Positions 36,286-44,680 of a stretch of 64,000 nucleotides of DNA are shown here, piece after piece (positions within the stretch are counted from its first letter, which is position 1; each line of letters starts with the position of its first letter). Below the pieces are notes generated by a model. It was not told the DNA's origin, searched no databases, and saw only the letters and a list, made by a program, of their open reading frames with translations. The stretch spans positions 592,362-656,361 of the forward strand of contig JBFWNR010000004.1 in NCBI GenBank assembly GCA_050250955.1, read 5' to 3'. Origin of the DNA: CAWAYR01 sp050250955 (GTDB taxonomy: Bacteria > Acidobacteriota > Vicinamibacteria > Vicinamibacterales > UBA2999). A program made the translations under genes and the position numbers.

Positions 36286-37025
36286 GAGCGCCGCCGCGCC
36301 GGCCGGGCCCGGCGGGCCGCCGCCGTGCGGGCCGTCGAACGACCGGGTCGCCCTCCGTCCGCCGCTCGCCGCTGCCGTGCCGGCGCGACGCCGGTAACGG
36401 CATGCGGGCACAGGGCCCGGGCGTGGCAGAGGTGGCACTGCGGCGTCGGCTTGCAGATGCGGCGGCCGTGCAGGATGAGAGTGTCGGACGCCCGCGTCCA
36501 GCGCTCGGGCGGCCACAGCGCGGTGAGCGCGGTCTCGGCCTTGACCGGGTCGTCGGTGTGGATCAGGCCGAGCCGGCCGGCCACCCGCAGGACATGACGA
36601 TCCACCGGCAGCCCGGGCACGCCCAGCGCGTGTCCGAGCACGACGTTCGCCGTCTTGCGGCCGACCCCGGGCAGCGCGACCAGGGCGGCCATGTCGGCTG
36701 GCACCTGCCCGTGGTGCTCGGCCACCAGCGCCTGCGACAGGCCGACGACCGCCCTGGCCTTCTGGCGGAAGAAGCCGGTCGCGTGGACGAGCGATTCGAC
36801 CTCGGCAGGAGGGGCGGCGGCCAGCGCCGCCGCATCGGGGAAGCGGGCGAACAGTGCGGGCGTGACCAGGTTGACGCGTGCGTCGGTCGACTGCGCCGAC
36901 AGCACGGTGGCGATCAGCAGCTCGAACGGCGATCGGTACACCAGCTCGGTGTCAGCCTCGGGATGGTGCCGCTCGAGCGCCTCGAGCACGGCCAGCGCCC
37001 GGGCCCGCGGCGAGGGCCGGGGCAT
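36282..37025 (-). CDS. nth: endonuclease III (DNA glycosylase/AP lyase)
   Basis: 247 aa. Removes oxidised pyrimidines and nicks AP sites. The helix-hairpin-helix LPGVGRKTANVVLGHALG supplies the catalytic Lys, and PVDRHVLRV the catalytic Asp. The 4Fe-4S ligands are C-x5-C-x2-C-x5-C (ICKPTPQCHLCHARALC); E. coli Nth has x6 in the first gap. The last ~35 residues are a basic Arg/Ala-rich tail that is longer than usual. ATG 37025 follows the DUF3467 stop by 1 nt. Confidence 0.93.
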   Translation of the reverse strand: MPRPSPRARALAVLEALERHHPEADTELVYRSPFELLIATVLSAQSTDARVNLVTPALFARFPDAAALAAAPPAEVESLVHATGFFRQKARAVVGLSQALVAEHHGQVPADMAALVALPGVGRKTANVVLGHALGVPGLPVDRHVLRVAGRLGLIHTDDPVKAETALTALWPPERWTRASDTLILHGRRICKPTPQCHLCHARALCPHAVTGVAPARQRRAADGGRPGRSTARTAAARRARPARRRS

Positions 37026-37026
37026 C

Positions 37027-37338
37027 TCAGTGGACCGGCCCCTTGGGCCCCTGGTTGACCGTCGACTCGGTGTAGACGCGCAGGTTCTCCTGCAGGGCGG
37101 CGACGAGCGGCGCGATGAACTGCACCGGCAGCACGATGCGCGCCCGCACCGGCGCGCGGACGACGTGATCCTGTTCGGCCTCGCGAATCTCGCGCTCGGA
37201 CAGCGGCTGGACTTCACAGAACGTGAGCGTGAAGTCGAACGGCGTGTGGGCCACCGCGCAGAAGTTGGCGTAGGTGCGCTCGGGGCCCGGTCCGTCGTCG
37301 GGCACGATGGTGAAGTTGATCTGCTTCTGGTCGGCCAT
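37027..37338 (-). CDS. DUF3467 domain protein
   Basis: 103 aa. YANFCAVAHTPFDFTLTFCEV and RARIVLPVQFIAPLVAALQENL match the DUF3467 family pattern (short beta-rich cytoplasmic protein, function unknown). It is the first gene of an operon with nth, the metallopeptidase and rsmA. A TACACT box lies exactly 6 nt before its ATG, in the 27-bp gap after lexA. Confidence 0.85.
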   Translation of the reverse strand: MADQKQINFTIVPDDGPGPERTYANFCAVAHTPFDFTLTFCEVQPLSEREIREAEQDHVVRAPVRARIVLPVQFIAPLVAALQENLRVYTESTVNQGPKGPVH

Positions 37339-37344
37339 CCCGCT

Positions 37345-37350
37345 AGTGTA
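37345..37350 (-). promoter_or_regulatory. candidate leaderless -10 element of the DUF3467-nth operon
   Basis: TACACT on the minus strand, 6 nt before ATG 37338. Confidence 0.45.
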
Positions 37351-37365
37351 CCGCGGGGCTGGCGG

Positions 37366-37974
37366 TCAGTAGCGACGCATCACGCCGACGACGACGCCTT
37401 GAATCTGCACGTCGTTGGGGTCGGCGAAGATCGGCTGCATCGTCGGGTTGGCCGGCTGCAGACGGATGCGCCCGCTCTCACGGTAGAACGTCTTCAAGGT
37501 GGCGTCGGCGCCCTTGAGCAGCGCCACGACCATCTCGCCGTTGTTGGCCGTCTTGCGATCCTCGACCACGACCCAGTCGCCGTCGCGAATCTGCTCGTCG
37601 ATCATCGAGTCGCCGCGCACGCGCAGGACGTAGGTGTCACGCCGCGGATCGACCAGCGACTCGGGCACCGCGATGGTCTCGCTGGTGGCGATCGCCTCGA
37701 TCGGATGGCCGGCGGCGACGTAACCGAGCAGCGGCAGATCGAGGCTGCGCCCGCCGGTACGGCCGGGCAGCAGTTCGACCGAGCGGCTGCGGTTCCACGA
37801 GCGCTTGATGAACCCCTTGGTCTCGAGGTTGGTCATGTGCTTGTGCACGGTGGCCAGCGACGAGAGCCCGAAGCGGCGGCCGATCTCTTCCAGGCTCGGC
37901 GCGTAGCCGTGCTGCTGGATGAACTCGTTCAGATAGTCGAGAATTTCGCGCTGCCGTTTGGTGAGCGGTTGCAC
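37366..37974 (-). CDS. lexA: LexA repressor
   Basis: 202 aa SOS repressor and self-cleaving serine peptidase. The winged helix occupies residues 1-65 (PLTKRQREILDYLNEFI, SLEEIGRRFGLSSLATVHKH). The cleavage site is Ala88-Gly89 in GYVAAGHPIE; the catalytic dyad is Ser123 (RGDSMID) and Lys161 (DATLKTF). GTG 37974 has a perfect Shine-Dalgarno AGGAGG (37985-37980) at 5 nt. The promoter at 38050-38078 lies between lexA and the divergent sugar kinase gene. Confidence 0.96.
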   Translation of the reverse strand: MQPLTKRQREILDYLNEFIQQHGYAPSLEEIGRRFGLSSLATVHKHMTNLETKGFIKRSWNRSRSVELLPGRTGGRSLDLPLLGYVAAGHPIEAIATSETIAVPESLVDPRRDTYVLRVRGDSMIDEQIRDGDWVVVEDRKTANNGEMVVALLKGADATLKTFYRESGRIRLQPANPTMQPIFADPNDVQIQGVVVGVMRRY

Positions 37975-38049
37975 CGGCGCCTCCTGGCGGCACCCGTCGC
38001 CGGGCCCGCATGACGCGAAGAAACGGCCAAGGCCGTGAAATATGGCGGC

Positions 38050-38078
38050 AGGTTAGCCAAACAAAAGGCGAAAGTCAA
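38050..38078 (-). promoter_or_regulatory. lexA promoter
   Basis: On the minus strand TTGACT (38078-38073), 17-nt spacer, TAACCT (38055-38050), giving a ~70-nt leader with AGGAGG before GTG. An imperfect GGTT...AACC symmetry spans it. I see neither an E. coli-type nor a Bacillus-type LexA box. Confidence 0.6.
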
Positions 38079-38091
38079 CCGGCACGTCCGC

Positions 38092-38097
38092 TATGAT
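38092..38097 (+). promoter_or_regulatory. candidate -10 element of the PfkB kinase gene
   Basis: TATGAT with a 9-nt gap to GTG 38107; no clear -35. Confidence 0.4.
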
Positions 38098-38106
38098 GCG
38101 GCCGCC

Positions 38107-39051
38107 GTGCTGCTGCCCCTGCCGTTGCCGCCCCCGCGGCCCTTCGACGTCACCGCCGTCGGCGAGAACAGCATCGATCTCGTCGCTGTCGTCGACGGTC
38201 ATCCGGCCGCGAACAGCAAGGTCGAGATGCGCGACTTCGCCCGCCTGCCCGGCGGCGAGACGGCGACGGCGGCAGTGGCGCTGGCGCGGGTGGGCCGGCG
38301 GGTCCGGTACGTCGGTCGGGTCGGCGACGACGAATTCGGACATCTGGGGCTGGCCAGTCTCCGCGACGCCGGGGTCGAGGTGGGCGCGGTGGTGGTCGTC
38401 CCGGGCGCGACCAGCCGCTTTGCGATCATCCTGGTCGACCCGGCCGCCGGCCACCGCACCGTCATCTGGCACCTCGACCCGGCCGTCCGCCTCGTCCCGG
38501 CCGACGTGCCCGACACGGCGCTCGCCGACGCGCGGGTGGTGCTGCTGAACAGCCAGGATCCGCCGGCGATGGCCGACATCGCTGAACGCGCCCGCCGCGC
38601 CGGTGCCCGCACGGTGCTCGACGTCGAGCAGGTGCGGCCCGAGGTCGAGCGGCTGCTCCGCGCGACCGACGTCGTCATCGCCGCCGACGGGTTCGCCACG
38701 GCGTTCACCGGGGTCAACGCGCCTGGTGCCGCGCTGGCGGCGCTGCAGGACGCGTCGGGTGCGGCCGTCGTGTGCGTCACGCTCGGCGAAGAGGGCAGCC
38801 TGGCGCGGGCCGGTGGCCGCGAGATCCGCACCCCGGCGTTTCCGGTGGAGGTGGTCGATCCGACCGGCGCCGGCGACGCCTTTCGGGCCGGCTTCATCGC
38901 CGGGTGGCTCACCCTTGGCGAGACGGCGCCACTCGAAGACGTGCTGCGCTGGGCCAACGGCATGGCGGCGCTCAACTGCCGGGCCCTGGGCGCCCGCGCC
39001 GGGTGTCCAACCACGGCCGAGGTGCTCGCGCTGCTCGACCGGCCCATGTAA
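38107..39051 (+). CDS. PfkB-family (ribokinase-like) carbohydrate kinase
   Basis: 314 aa. The N-terminal part begins VTAVGENSIDLVAVVDG and has the glycine motif GGETATAAVALARVG. The C-terminal PfkB signature DPTGAGDAFRAGFIAG contains the catalytic Asp and anion hole. The substrate (ribose, fructose, adenosine-like or other) cannot be read from the sequence. GTG 38107 is preferred: upstream in-frame codons would run back through the lexA promoter. Confidence 0.85.
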   Translation: MLLPLPLPPPRPFDVTAVGENSIDLVAVVDGHPAANSKVEMRDFARLPGGETATAAVALARVGRRVRYVGRVGDDEFGHLGLASLRDAGVEVGAVVVVPGATSRFAIILVDPAAGHRTVIWHLDPAVRLVPADVPDTALADARVVLLNSQDPPAMADIAERARRAGARTVLDVEQVRPEVERLLRATDVVIAADGFATAFTGVNAPGAALAALQDASGAAVVCVTLGEEGSLARAGGREIRTPAFPVEVVDPTGAGDAFRAGFIAGWLTLGETAPLEDVLRWANGMAALNCRALGARAGCPTTAEVLALLDRPM

Positions 39052-39076
39052 CCTTGGTCCGGTCGCACCGGTCCAA
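39048..39076 (+). promoter_or_regulatory. candidate ECF-type promoter of the second sigma/anti-sigma pair
   Basis: GTAACCTT (39048-39055) and GTCCAA (39071-39076), overlapping the end of the PfkB gene, 17 nt before the sigma ATG. The boxes resemble those at 6379-6406. Confidence 0.35.
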
Positions 39077-39093
39077 CCGGTCACACGCGTGCC

Positions 39094-39711
39094 ATGCAGG
39101 CCGACGCCTCTATTTCCCGCTGGCCGGGTCCCGCGACGGCGATGAGCCGCCCAGGCGACGCCGGCGCCCTCGAGGCCGCCGACGACGCCGTCCTGGTCGA
39201 CGCGGCCCGGGCCGGATCGGCCGAGGCGTTCGACCACCTGGTCACCCGCCATCGCCGTGCGGTCTACCAGCTCTGCTATCGCTATGTGCACGACCCCGAG
39301 GATGCGGCCGACCTCACGCAGGACACGTTCGTGCGCGCCTGGCGCGCCCTGGGCACCTTCCGCGCCCAGGCGCGCTTCTCGACCTGGCTGTACCGCATCG
39401 CGGTGAACGTCTGCCTGAACCGTGTCGCGGCGCGCCCCACGCGCTTCGACGGGCTCGACGGCGAGAGCCTGGTCGACGAACGGACGCCGCAGCCCGGCGA
39501 CGGCCTGCTCGCCGAAGAACGCGCCGCGGCGGTGCGTGCCGCGGTCGCGTCCCTGCCGCCGCGCCAGCGCGCCGCGGTGATCCTGCGCACCTACCACGAC
39601 CTGTCGCACCAGGAGGTCGCCGCCATCGTCGGCACCAGCGTCGGCGCCGTGAAGGCCAACATCTTCCACGCGCTCGTCTCGCTGCGGAAGCGCCTCGGAG
39701 CCCGGCCGTGA
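39094..39711 (+). CDS. ECF (RpoE-type) RNA polymerase sigma factor
   Basis: 205 aa. Region 2 (~residues 45-110: RHRRAVYQLCYRYVHDPEDAADLTQDTF, quoted in parts; STWLYRIAVNVCLNR) and region 4 (~145-200: LPPRQRAAVILRTY, LSHQEVAAIVGTSVGAVKAN). The first ~25 residues are non-conserved, so an internal start (ATG 39142, MSRPGDAG) is possible. The stop overlaps the anti-sigma gene (GTGA). Confidence 0.92.
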   Translation: MQADASISRWPGPATAMSRPGDAGALEAADDAVLVDAARAGSAEAFDHLVTRHRRAVYQLCYRYVHDPEDAADLTQDTFVRAWRALGTFRAQARFSTWLYRIAVNVCLNRVAARPTRFDGLDGESLVDERTPQPGDGLLAEERAAAVRAAVASLPPRQRAAVILRTYHDLSHQEVAAIVGTSVGAVKANIFHALVSLRKRLGARP

Positions 39712-40298
39712 CTCGGTGTCTGACCCCGGACGAACTGCTCGACGCCGCTGAGGCCCGCCTGACGGCGGAACGGGCCGCGCACGTCGAGCGCTGCGGGCGG
39801 TGCCGGCGTGCTGTCGCCGAACTCACCGCGACGCTCGACGAGCTGACCGGCGCCGCCGTGCCCGAGCCGCCGCCCTTGACCTGGGCGGCGATGCAGCGCG
39901 CGATCCGGCTGGCCGTGGCCGCCGGGCCCGCGCCGCGGCCGTGGTGGTCGCGCCGCGGCTGGCCGGCCCTCGTGCCGCTGGCCGGCCTCGGACTGGTGCT
40001 GGTGGCCCTGGCCGGCGCGCTGGAACGCACGCCGGCCCCGGCCACCCCGGTGGCCGCGGTGGCGGCGGCCGGTGACGTGGGGGAGGCAGGGACGGCGCGG
40101 CCGGGGGAGGTCCTGGCCGAGGACGCGTTGTCGCTGGTCCTCGCCCTGGCCGAAACCCTGCCCGAGGGTGACGCCGATCTCCTCGGCACGACGCGGCTGC
40201 CCGACCTGGGCGAGGTCGCGGCGGCCACGCTCACCGGCGAGGAACTGCAGGCCCTGGAGGTCCTGTTGCGCGAGGCCGTGGATCGGCCCGAGTCGTGA
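39708..40298 (+). CDS. anti-sigma factor with zinc-binding motif and one TM helix
   Basis: 196 aa from GTG 39708. The N-terminal zinc motif is H-x3-C-x2-C (AHVERCGRC). One transmembrane helix at about residues 84-104 (WPALVPLAGLGLVLVALAGAL). The C-terminal ~90 residues are periplasmic, acidic, and end in a helical segment TLTGEELQALEVLLREAVD. Unlike the protein at 7083-7910 there is no TonB-C-like domain. Coupled to the upstream sigma factor and the downstream CpxP-like gene by GTGA overlaps. Confidence 0.82.
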   Translation: MTRCLTPDELLDAAEARLTAERAAHVERCGRCRRAVAELTATLDELTGAAVPEPPPLTWAAMQRAIRLAVAAGPAPRPWWSRRGWPALVPLAGLGLVLVALAGALERTPAPATPVAAVAAAGDVGEAGTARPGEVLAEDALSLVLALAETLPEGDADLLGTTRLPDLGEVAAATLTGEELQALEVLLREAVDRPES

Positions 40299-40837
40299 CC
40301 CGGGTCGGAGGCGCGCTGGTCGCGGCCGCCCTGGTGGTCGGCGCGGTGGCGCCGGGCGCGGCGGCGGCGCAGCCGCCGCCGGCGGCGATCGACGGCGCCG
40401 AGCTGCGGCCGGCCGAGATCCAGCGGCTGTTCGACGCCTACCTGGTGATGGAGGCCCAGCAGACGCTCGGCCTCACCGACGAGCAGTACGCGCCGTTTCT
40501 CACGCGCCTGCGGACCCTGCAGGCGGTGCGCCGCCGGCACCAGCAGGCTCGCACGCAGCTGCTGGCCGAACTCGGACGCCTGAGCGCGCCACGGGCGGCC
40601 GGCGACGACACGGTGATCCAGGAACGCCTCGCCGCGCTGCAGGAACTCGAGTCGCGTGGCGCCGCCGAGGGCCGCAAGGCCGCCGACGATCTCGACGCGC
40701 TGCTCAGCCCGCGGCAACGCGCCCGCTTCCGGGTCTTCGAGGCGCAGATCGAACGGCGCAAGATCGAGCTGATGCTGCGCGCCCGCCAGAACGCCCGGCC
40801 GTCCCCGCGTCCCGGGCGGCTGCCGCGGCGCCAGTGA
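40295..40837 (+). CDS. periplasmic Spy/CpxP-like protein
   Basis: 180 aa with a signal peptide at residues ~5-25 (ALVAAALVVGAVAPGAAAAQ). The mature part is almost entirely alpha-helical and contains LGLTDEQYAPFLTRLRTLQ, resembling the L-T-x-x-Q motif of CpxP/Spy chaperone-like proteins. A second related helix is LLSPRQRARFRVFEAQIE. Third gene of the sigma/anti-sigma operon, so it may be a stress-regulated periplasmic chaperone or sensor. Assignment rests on the motif and helical layout. Confidence 0.7.
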   Translation: MTRVGGALVAAALVVGAVAPGAAAAQPPPAAIDGAELRPAEIQRLFDAYLVMEAQQTLGLTDEQYAPFLTRLRTLQAVRRRHQQARTQLLAELGRLSAPRAAGDDTVIQERLAALQELESRGAAEGRKAADDLDALLSPRQRARFRVFEAQIERRKIELMLRARQNARPSPRPGRLPRRQ

Positions 40838-40890
40838 ACCGCGGCGGCGGGGCTGCTAGAATGAGCCCGACGCCGTCGCGTCGTCTCGAC

Positions 40891-41478
40891 ATGCGCGCCC
40901 GGGTCTTCTCCGCTCTCGTCCTGTCGTCGTCGCTCCTGGTGACGATCGACGCCCAGTCGCCGCAGGCGCAGGCCGACGCCGCGCACGGCAAGCTGCTGCG
41001 CCTGATCGAAGCCGGGCAGGCGGCGGCGCCCGCCCCCCGCCAGACCGTCTTCACGCAGACGGAGATGAACGCCTACCTGCAGTACCGCGCCCAGACCTGG
41101 CTGCCCTCGGGCATCACCAGCCCGCGGCTCGACTTCCTCGGCGCCAACCGGGTGGCGACGACCGTCGTCGCCGATCTCGACGGCGTCCGGCGGCGCAGCT
41201 CCGGCGGCTGGTTCGACCCCACCGCGTACCTGCGCGGCAAACTGCCGGTACACGTCATCGGCACCCTGGTGACGGAACGTGGCCGCGGCCGCTTCGCCCT
41301 CGAGCAGGCGACCGTCGACGGCGTCCCGGTGCCGCGGCTGTTCATCCAGGAGCTGCTCGCCTTCTACACGAGCACCCCGGATCAGCCCGCCGGGGTGCGG
41401 CTCGACGAGCCCTTCGACCTGCCGGCCGCGATCGAACGGATCGACGTCCGCACCGGGCAGGCGACGGTCGTCCAGTAG
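40891..41478 (+). CDS. exported hypothetical protein
   Basis: 195 aa from ATG 40891; an in-frame ATG at 40861 would add ten residues. A TAGAAT box (40857-40862) overlaps that upstream ATG, so if it is the promoter only 40891 is in the message. Signal peptide MRARVFSALVLSSSLLVTIDA. The mature domain has VFTQTEMNAYLQYRAQTWLP, ANRVATTVVADLDGVR and FALEQATVDGVPVPRLFIQE, a pattern like lipid-binding or LptE/DUF-type beta-sheet proteins; I do not recognise the family. It lies 9 bp before recG. Confidence 0.7.
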   Translation: MRARVFSALVLSSSLLVTIDAQSPQAQADAAHGKLLRLIEAGQAAAPAPRQTVFTQTEMNAYLQYRAQTWLPSGITSPRLDFLGANRVATTVVADLDGVRRRSSGGWFDPTAYLRGKLPVHVIGTLVTERGRGRFALEQATVDGVPVPRLFIQELLAFYTSTPDQPAGVRLDEPFDLPAAIERIDVRTGQATVVQ

Positions 41479-41487
41479 CGCCGGCGC

Positions 41488-43584
41488 GTGGCCGACGATC
41501 CGCTCCAGCAGCCGCTGCAGTTCGTCAAGCGGGTCGGGCCGCGGCGCGCCGCCGATCTCGCCAAGGCCGGTCTGCGCACGGTCGAGGACCTGCTGTGGCG
41601 CTTCCCGCGCCGCTACGAGGATCGCAGCCGCTTCCAGCCGATCGCCAGTCTGCGGCCCGGGCTGCCCGCCGCGGTCTTCGGCGAGGTGCTGCAGTGCGGC
41701 GTCGCGCCGACCCGGCGACCGGGCTTCCGTCTCTTCACCGCCCTGGTGCAGGACGCCACCGGCCAGGTCAAGGTGGTGTGGCCCAACCAGGCGTTCCTCA
41801 AGGACGTCGTCAAGCCGCACCAGCGCCTGGTGCTGTTCGGCCGGGCGGAGTACTGGGGCAGCCGCGGCCTGCAGCTGACCGCTCCGGAATTCGAGGTCCT
41901 CGCCGACGAGTCCGAGGGCGAGCCGCTGCACACCGGCCGCATCGTGCCGATCTACGAGCGCACCGGCATGGTCACCCCGAACATGCACCGGCGGCTCGTC
42001 CACGACGTCCTCGGCCTGCTCGCCGCGCCGCTCCCCGAACTGCTGCCAGCCGCCCTGGTCGCCCGCCACCGCTGGCCAGATCGGCGGACCGCGCTGCGCC
42101 AGGCGCATTTCCCCGATCCCGACACCGACGTCGCGGCCCTGAACGCCTTCGCCACCCCGGCGCAGCGCCGGCTCGTTTTCGAGGACTTCTTCGTCTACCA
42201 GACCGGCCTGGCGCTGCGCCGCCGGCAGAATGCCAGCGTCCGCAAGCCGCACGTCGTCCGCGTCGACGACACGCTGCGCGAGCGGGCCCGGGCGGTGCTG
42301 CCGTTCAAGCTGACCGACGGGCAGCGCGCCGCGCTGCGCGACATCGTCGCCGATCTGCAGCAGCCGTGGCCGATGCAGCGCCTGCTGCAGGGCGATGTCG
42401 GCTCGGGCAAGACCGTCGTCGCCTTCATGGCGGCGCTGGTGGCAATGGAGAACGGCTTCCAGGTGGCGCTGATGGCGCCGACCGAAATCCTCGCCGAGCA
42501 GCACGCCCGCACGCTCGAAGGCTGGCTGTTCGGCACCCGCTTCCGCGTCGGCCTGCTGACCGGGCGGATGGGGGAGGCGGCCCGCCGGCGGCTGACCGCC
42601 GACATCGCCGCCGGCGACGTCCAGGTGGTCGTCGGCACCCACGCGCTGGTGCAGGAGCAGGTGGCCTTCCACGCGCTGTCGCTGGTCGTCATCGACGAGC
42701 AGCACCGGTTCGGGGTGGTGCAACGCGGCACGCTGGCCGGCAAGGGCCTGCACCCGGACGTGCTGCTGATGACCGCGACGCCGATTCCCCGCACGCTGGC
42801 GTTGACCGCGTGCGGCGACATGGACGTGACCACGATGCGCGATCGCCCGCCGGGCCGACAGCCGATTCGCACCGTCGTCCAGCCGTCGAGCCGCCGTGAC
42901 GAGGTCTACCGCCTGATGCGGACGGCGGTCGCCGCGGGCCGGCAGGTCTACGTGATCTACCCGATCATCGAGACCTCGGAGAAGACCGACCTCAAGGCGG
43001 CCACGGCCATGGCCGCACACCTGGCCGCCGACGTCTTCCCCGATCTGGTGGTCGAGCTGCTGCACGGGCGGCTGAAGGCGGACCGGAAGGACGACGTGAT
43101 GCGGCGCTTCGGCGCCGGCCAGATTCACGTGCTGGTGAGCACCACCGTCGTCGAGGTCGGCGTCGACGTCCCCAACGCCACCGTGATGGTCATCGAACAC
43201 AGCGAGCGGTTCGGCCTCGCCCAGCTGCACCAGCTGCGCGGCCGCATCGGCCGCGGCGCGCACGCGTCGACCTGCGTGCTGCTCTACGACGCGCCGTGGA
43301 GCGACGAGGCGCGGGCCCGGCTGACGGCGATGGCCGAGTCGGACGACGGGTTCCAGCTCGCCGAACGGGATCTGGCCCTGCGCGGGCCGGGCGACGTCTT
43401 CGGCACCCGGCAGTCGGGCGCGCCGCTGCTGCGCGCCGGCGACCCGCTGCGCGACGCCGACCTGCTCGACCAGGCGCACGCCGACGCGCGGGCGATGGTC
43501 GAGGCCGACGCCGTCCCGGACGGCCTGCGGGCCCACGTGATGCGGGTGTGGCAGGACGCGTTCGGCCTCGTGCTGGTAGGGTAG
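41488..43584 (+). CDS. recG: ATP-dependent DNA helicase RecG
   Basis: 698 aa, usual length. Rescues stalled forks and branch-migrates Holliday junctions. The N-terminal wedge/OB domain (LRTVEDLLWRFPRRYEDRS) is followed by the motor: Walker A GDVGSGKT (302-309), DEQH box (403-406, in VVIDEQHRFG), motif III MTATPIPRTLA, and the C-terminal motif VEVGVDVPNATVMVIE with QLHQLRGRIGRG. The GTG start begins recG-rsmD-coaD-aminotransferase-glcD. Confidence 0.97.
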   Translation: MADDPLQQPLQFVKRVGPRRAADLAKAGLRTVEDLLWRFPRRYEDRSRFQPIASLRPGLPAAVFGEVLQCGVAPTRRPGFRLFTALVQDATGQVKVVWPNQAFLKDVVKPHQRLVLFGRAEYWGSRGLQLTAPEFEVLADESEGEPLHTGRIVPIYERTGMVTPNMHRRLVHDVLGLLAAPLPELLPAALVARHRWPDRRTALRQAHFPDPDTDVAALNAFATPAQRRLVFEDFFVYQTGLALRRRQNASVRKPHVVRVDDTLRERARAVLPFKLTDGQRAALRDIVADLQQPWPMQRLLQGDVGSGKTVVAFMAALVAMENGFQVALMAPTEILAEQHARTLEGWLFGTRFRVGLLTGRMGEAARRRLTADIAAGDVQVVVGTHALVQEQVAFHALSLVVIDEQHRFGVVQRGTLAGKGLHPDVLLMTATPIPRTLALTACGDMDVTTMRDRPPGRQPIRTVVQPSSRRDEVYRLMRTAVAAGRQVYVIYPIIETSEKTDLKAATAMAAHLAADVFPDLVVELLHGRLKADRKDDVMRRFGAGQIHVLVSTTVVEVGVDVPNATVMVIEHSERFGLAQLHQLRGRIGRGAHASTCVLLYDAPWSDEARARLTAMAESDDGFQLAERDLALRGPGDVFGTRQSGAPLLRAGDPLRDADLLDQAHADARAMVEADAVPDGLRAHVMRVWQDAFGLVLVG

Positions 43585-43589
43585 GCGCG

Positions 43590-44150
43590 GTGCGGATCAT
43601 CGCCGGGGCGTTCAAGGGCCGGGTCCTGCAATCGCCGACGTGGCCAGGGCTGCGGCCGACCTCCGACGCGCTGCGCGAGACGCTCTTCAACCTGCTCGGT
43701 CCGCGCCTCGACGGCGCGGTCGTGCTCGACCTGTGTGCAGGGACCGGGGCGATCGGCCTCGAGGCCCTCAGCCGCGGCGCCGCCCGCGCCACCTTCGTCG
43801 ACAGCGACCGCCGGGCGGTGCGACTCGTCGCCGCCAACGCCGACCGTCTCGGCGTGGCCGAACGCTGTATGATCGTCGGCGCCAGCGCGATTGGCGCGCT
43901 CGCCGACGACCTCGGCGGGCCGTTCGACCTCGTCGTCATCGACCCGCCGTACGACGCGCCGTGGCTCGCCGAGGTGGTGGCCGCCGCCGCCACCCAGCTG
44001 GCGCCGGATGGCGTGCTCGTGCTCGAGCACGCCTGGCGACGCCCGCCGCCGGCGGCGCCGCGGTTGACGCTGGTGCGGACACGGCGGGCGGGAGATTCGG
44101 CCTTGAGCACCTATCGAACGGCAGCCGACGGCGGGGGGACGGCGTCATGA
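43590..44150 (+). CDS. rsmD: 16S rRNA (guanine966-N2)-methyltransferase
   Basis: 186 aa. N-terminus MRIIAGAFKGRVLQSP and LRPTSDALRETLFNLL are diagnostic. SAM motif VLDLCAGTGAIGLEALSRGA and catalytic VVIDPPYDAP (N/D-P-P-Y type). GTG 43590 is 5 bp after recG. Its stop overlaps coaD (ATGA), the usual rsmD-coaD pair. Confidence 0.95.
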   Translation: MRIIAGAFKGRVLQSPTWPGLRPTSDALRETLFNLLGPRLDGAVVLDLCAGTGAIGLEALSRGAARATFVDSDRRAVRLVAANADRLGVAERCMIVGASAIGALADDLGGPFDLVVIDPPYDAPWLAEVVAAAATQLAPDGVLVLEHAWRRPPPAAPRLTLVRTRRAGDSALSTYRTAADGGGTAS

Positions 44151-44680
44151 CCGCCCCGCGATCGCCCCGCGTGGCCGTCTATCCTGGCTCCTTCGACCCG
44201 ATCACCAACGGCCACGTCGACATCATCGAGCGCGGCGCGCGGCTGTTCGACCGCCTGGTCGTCGGCGTCCTCGCCAACGAGGCCAAGACGCCGCTGTTCA
44301 GCGCCGCCGAGCGCGTGCAGATGATCCGGGCGGCGCTGGCCGGGCGCGACAACGTCGAGGTCGACACCTTCGACGGCGGCCTGCTGGTGGACTATGCCCG
44401 GCGCCAGGGCGCGTCGGTGGTCATCCGCGGCCTGCGGGCGGTGTCGGATTTCGAGTACGAGTTCCAGATGGCGCTCATGAACCGCCGCCTCGATCACGAC
44501 ATCGAGACCGTCTTCATGATGCCGGCCGAGCAGTACACCTACACCAGCTCGCGGCTGATCAAGGAGGTCGTCCGTCTCGGCGGCGACGTCCGCGGCCTGG
44601 TGCCGCCGCTGGTCGAAGAGCGGCTGCGCGAGCGCCAGGGCTGGTCGGGGGATCCGCTGGCGGCGCCGAGGCAGGCATGA
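44147..44680 (+). CDS. coaD: phosphopantetheine adenylyltransferase
   Basis: 177 aa. Penultimate step of CoA synthesis (4'-phosphopantetheine plus ATP to dephospho-CoA). The nucleotidyltransferase motif YPGSFDPITNGHVDIIERG (T/HxGH), VVIRGLRAVSDFEYEFQMA and YTYTSSRLIKEV are all present. Overlaps rsmD and the aminotransferase by 4 bases each. Confidence 0.97.
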   Translation: MTAPRSPRVAVYPGSFDPITNGHVDIIERGARLFDRLVVGVLANEAKTPLFSAAERVQMIRAALAGRDNVEVDTFDGGLLVDYARRQGASVVIRGLRAVSDFEYEFQMALMNRRLDHDIETVFMMPAEQYTYTSSRLIKEVVRLGGDVRGLVPPLVEERLRERQGWSGDPLAAPRQA

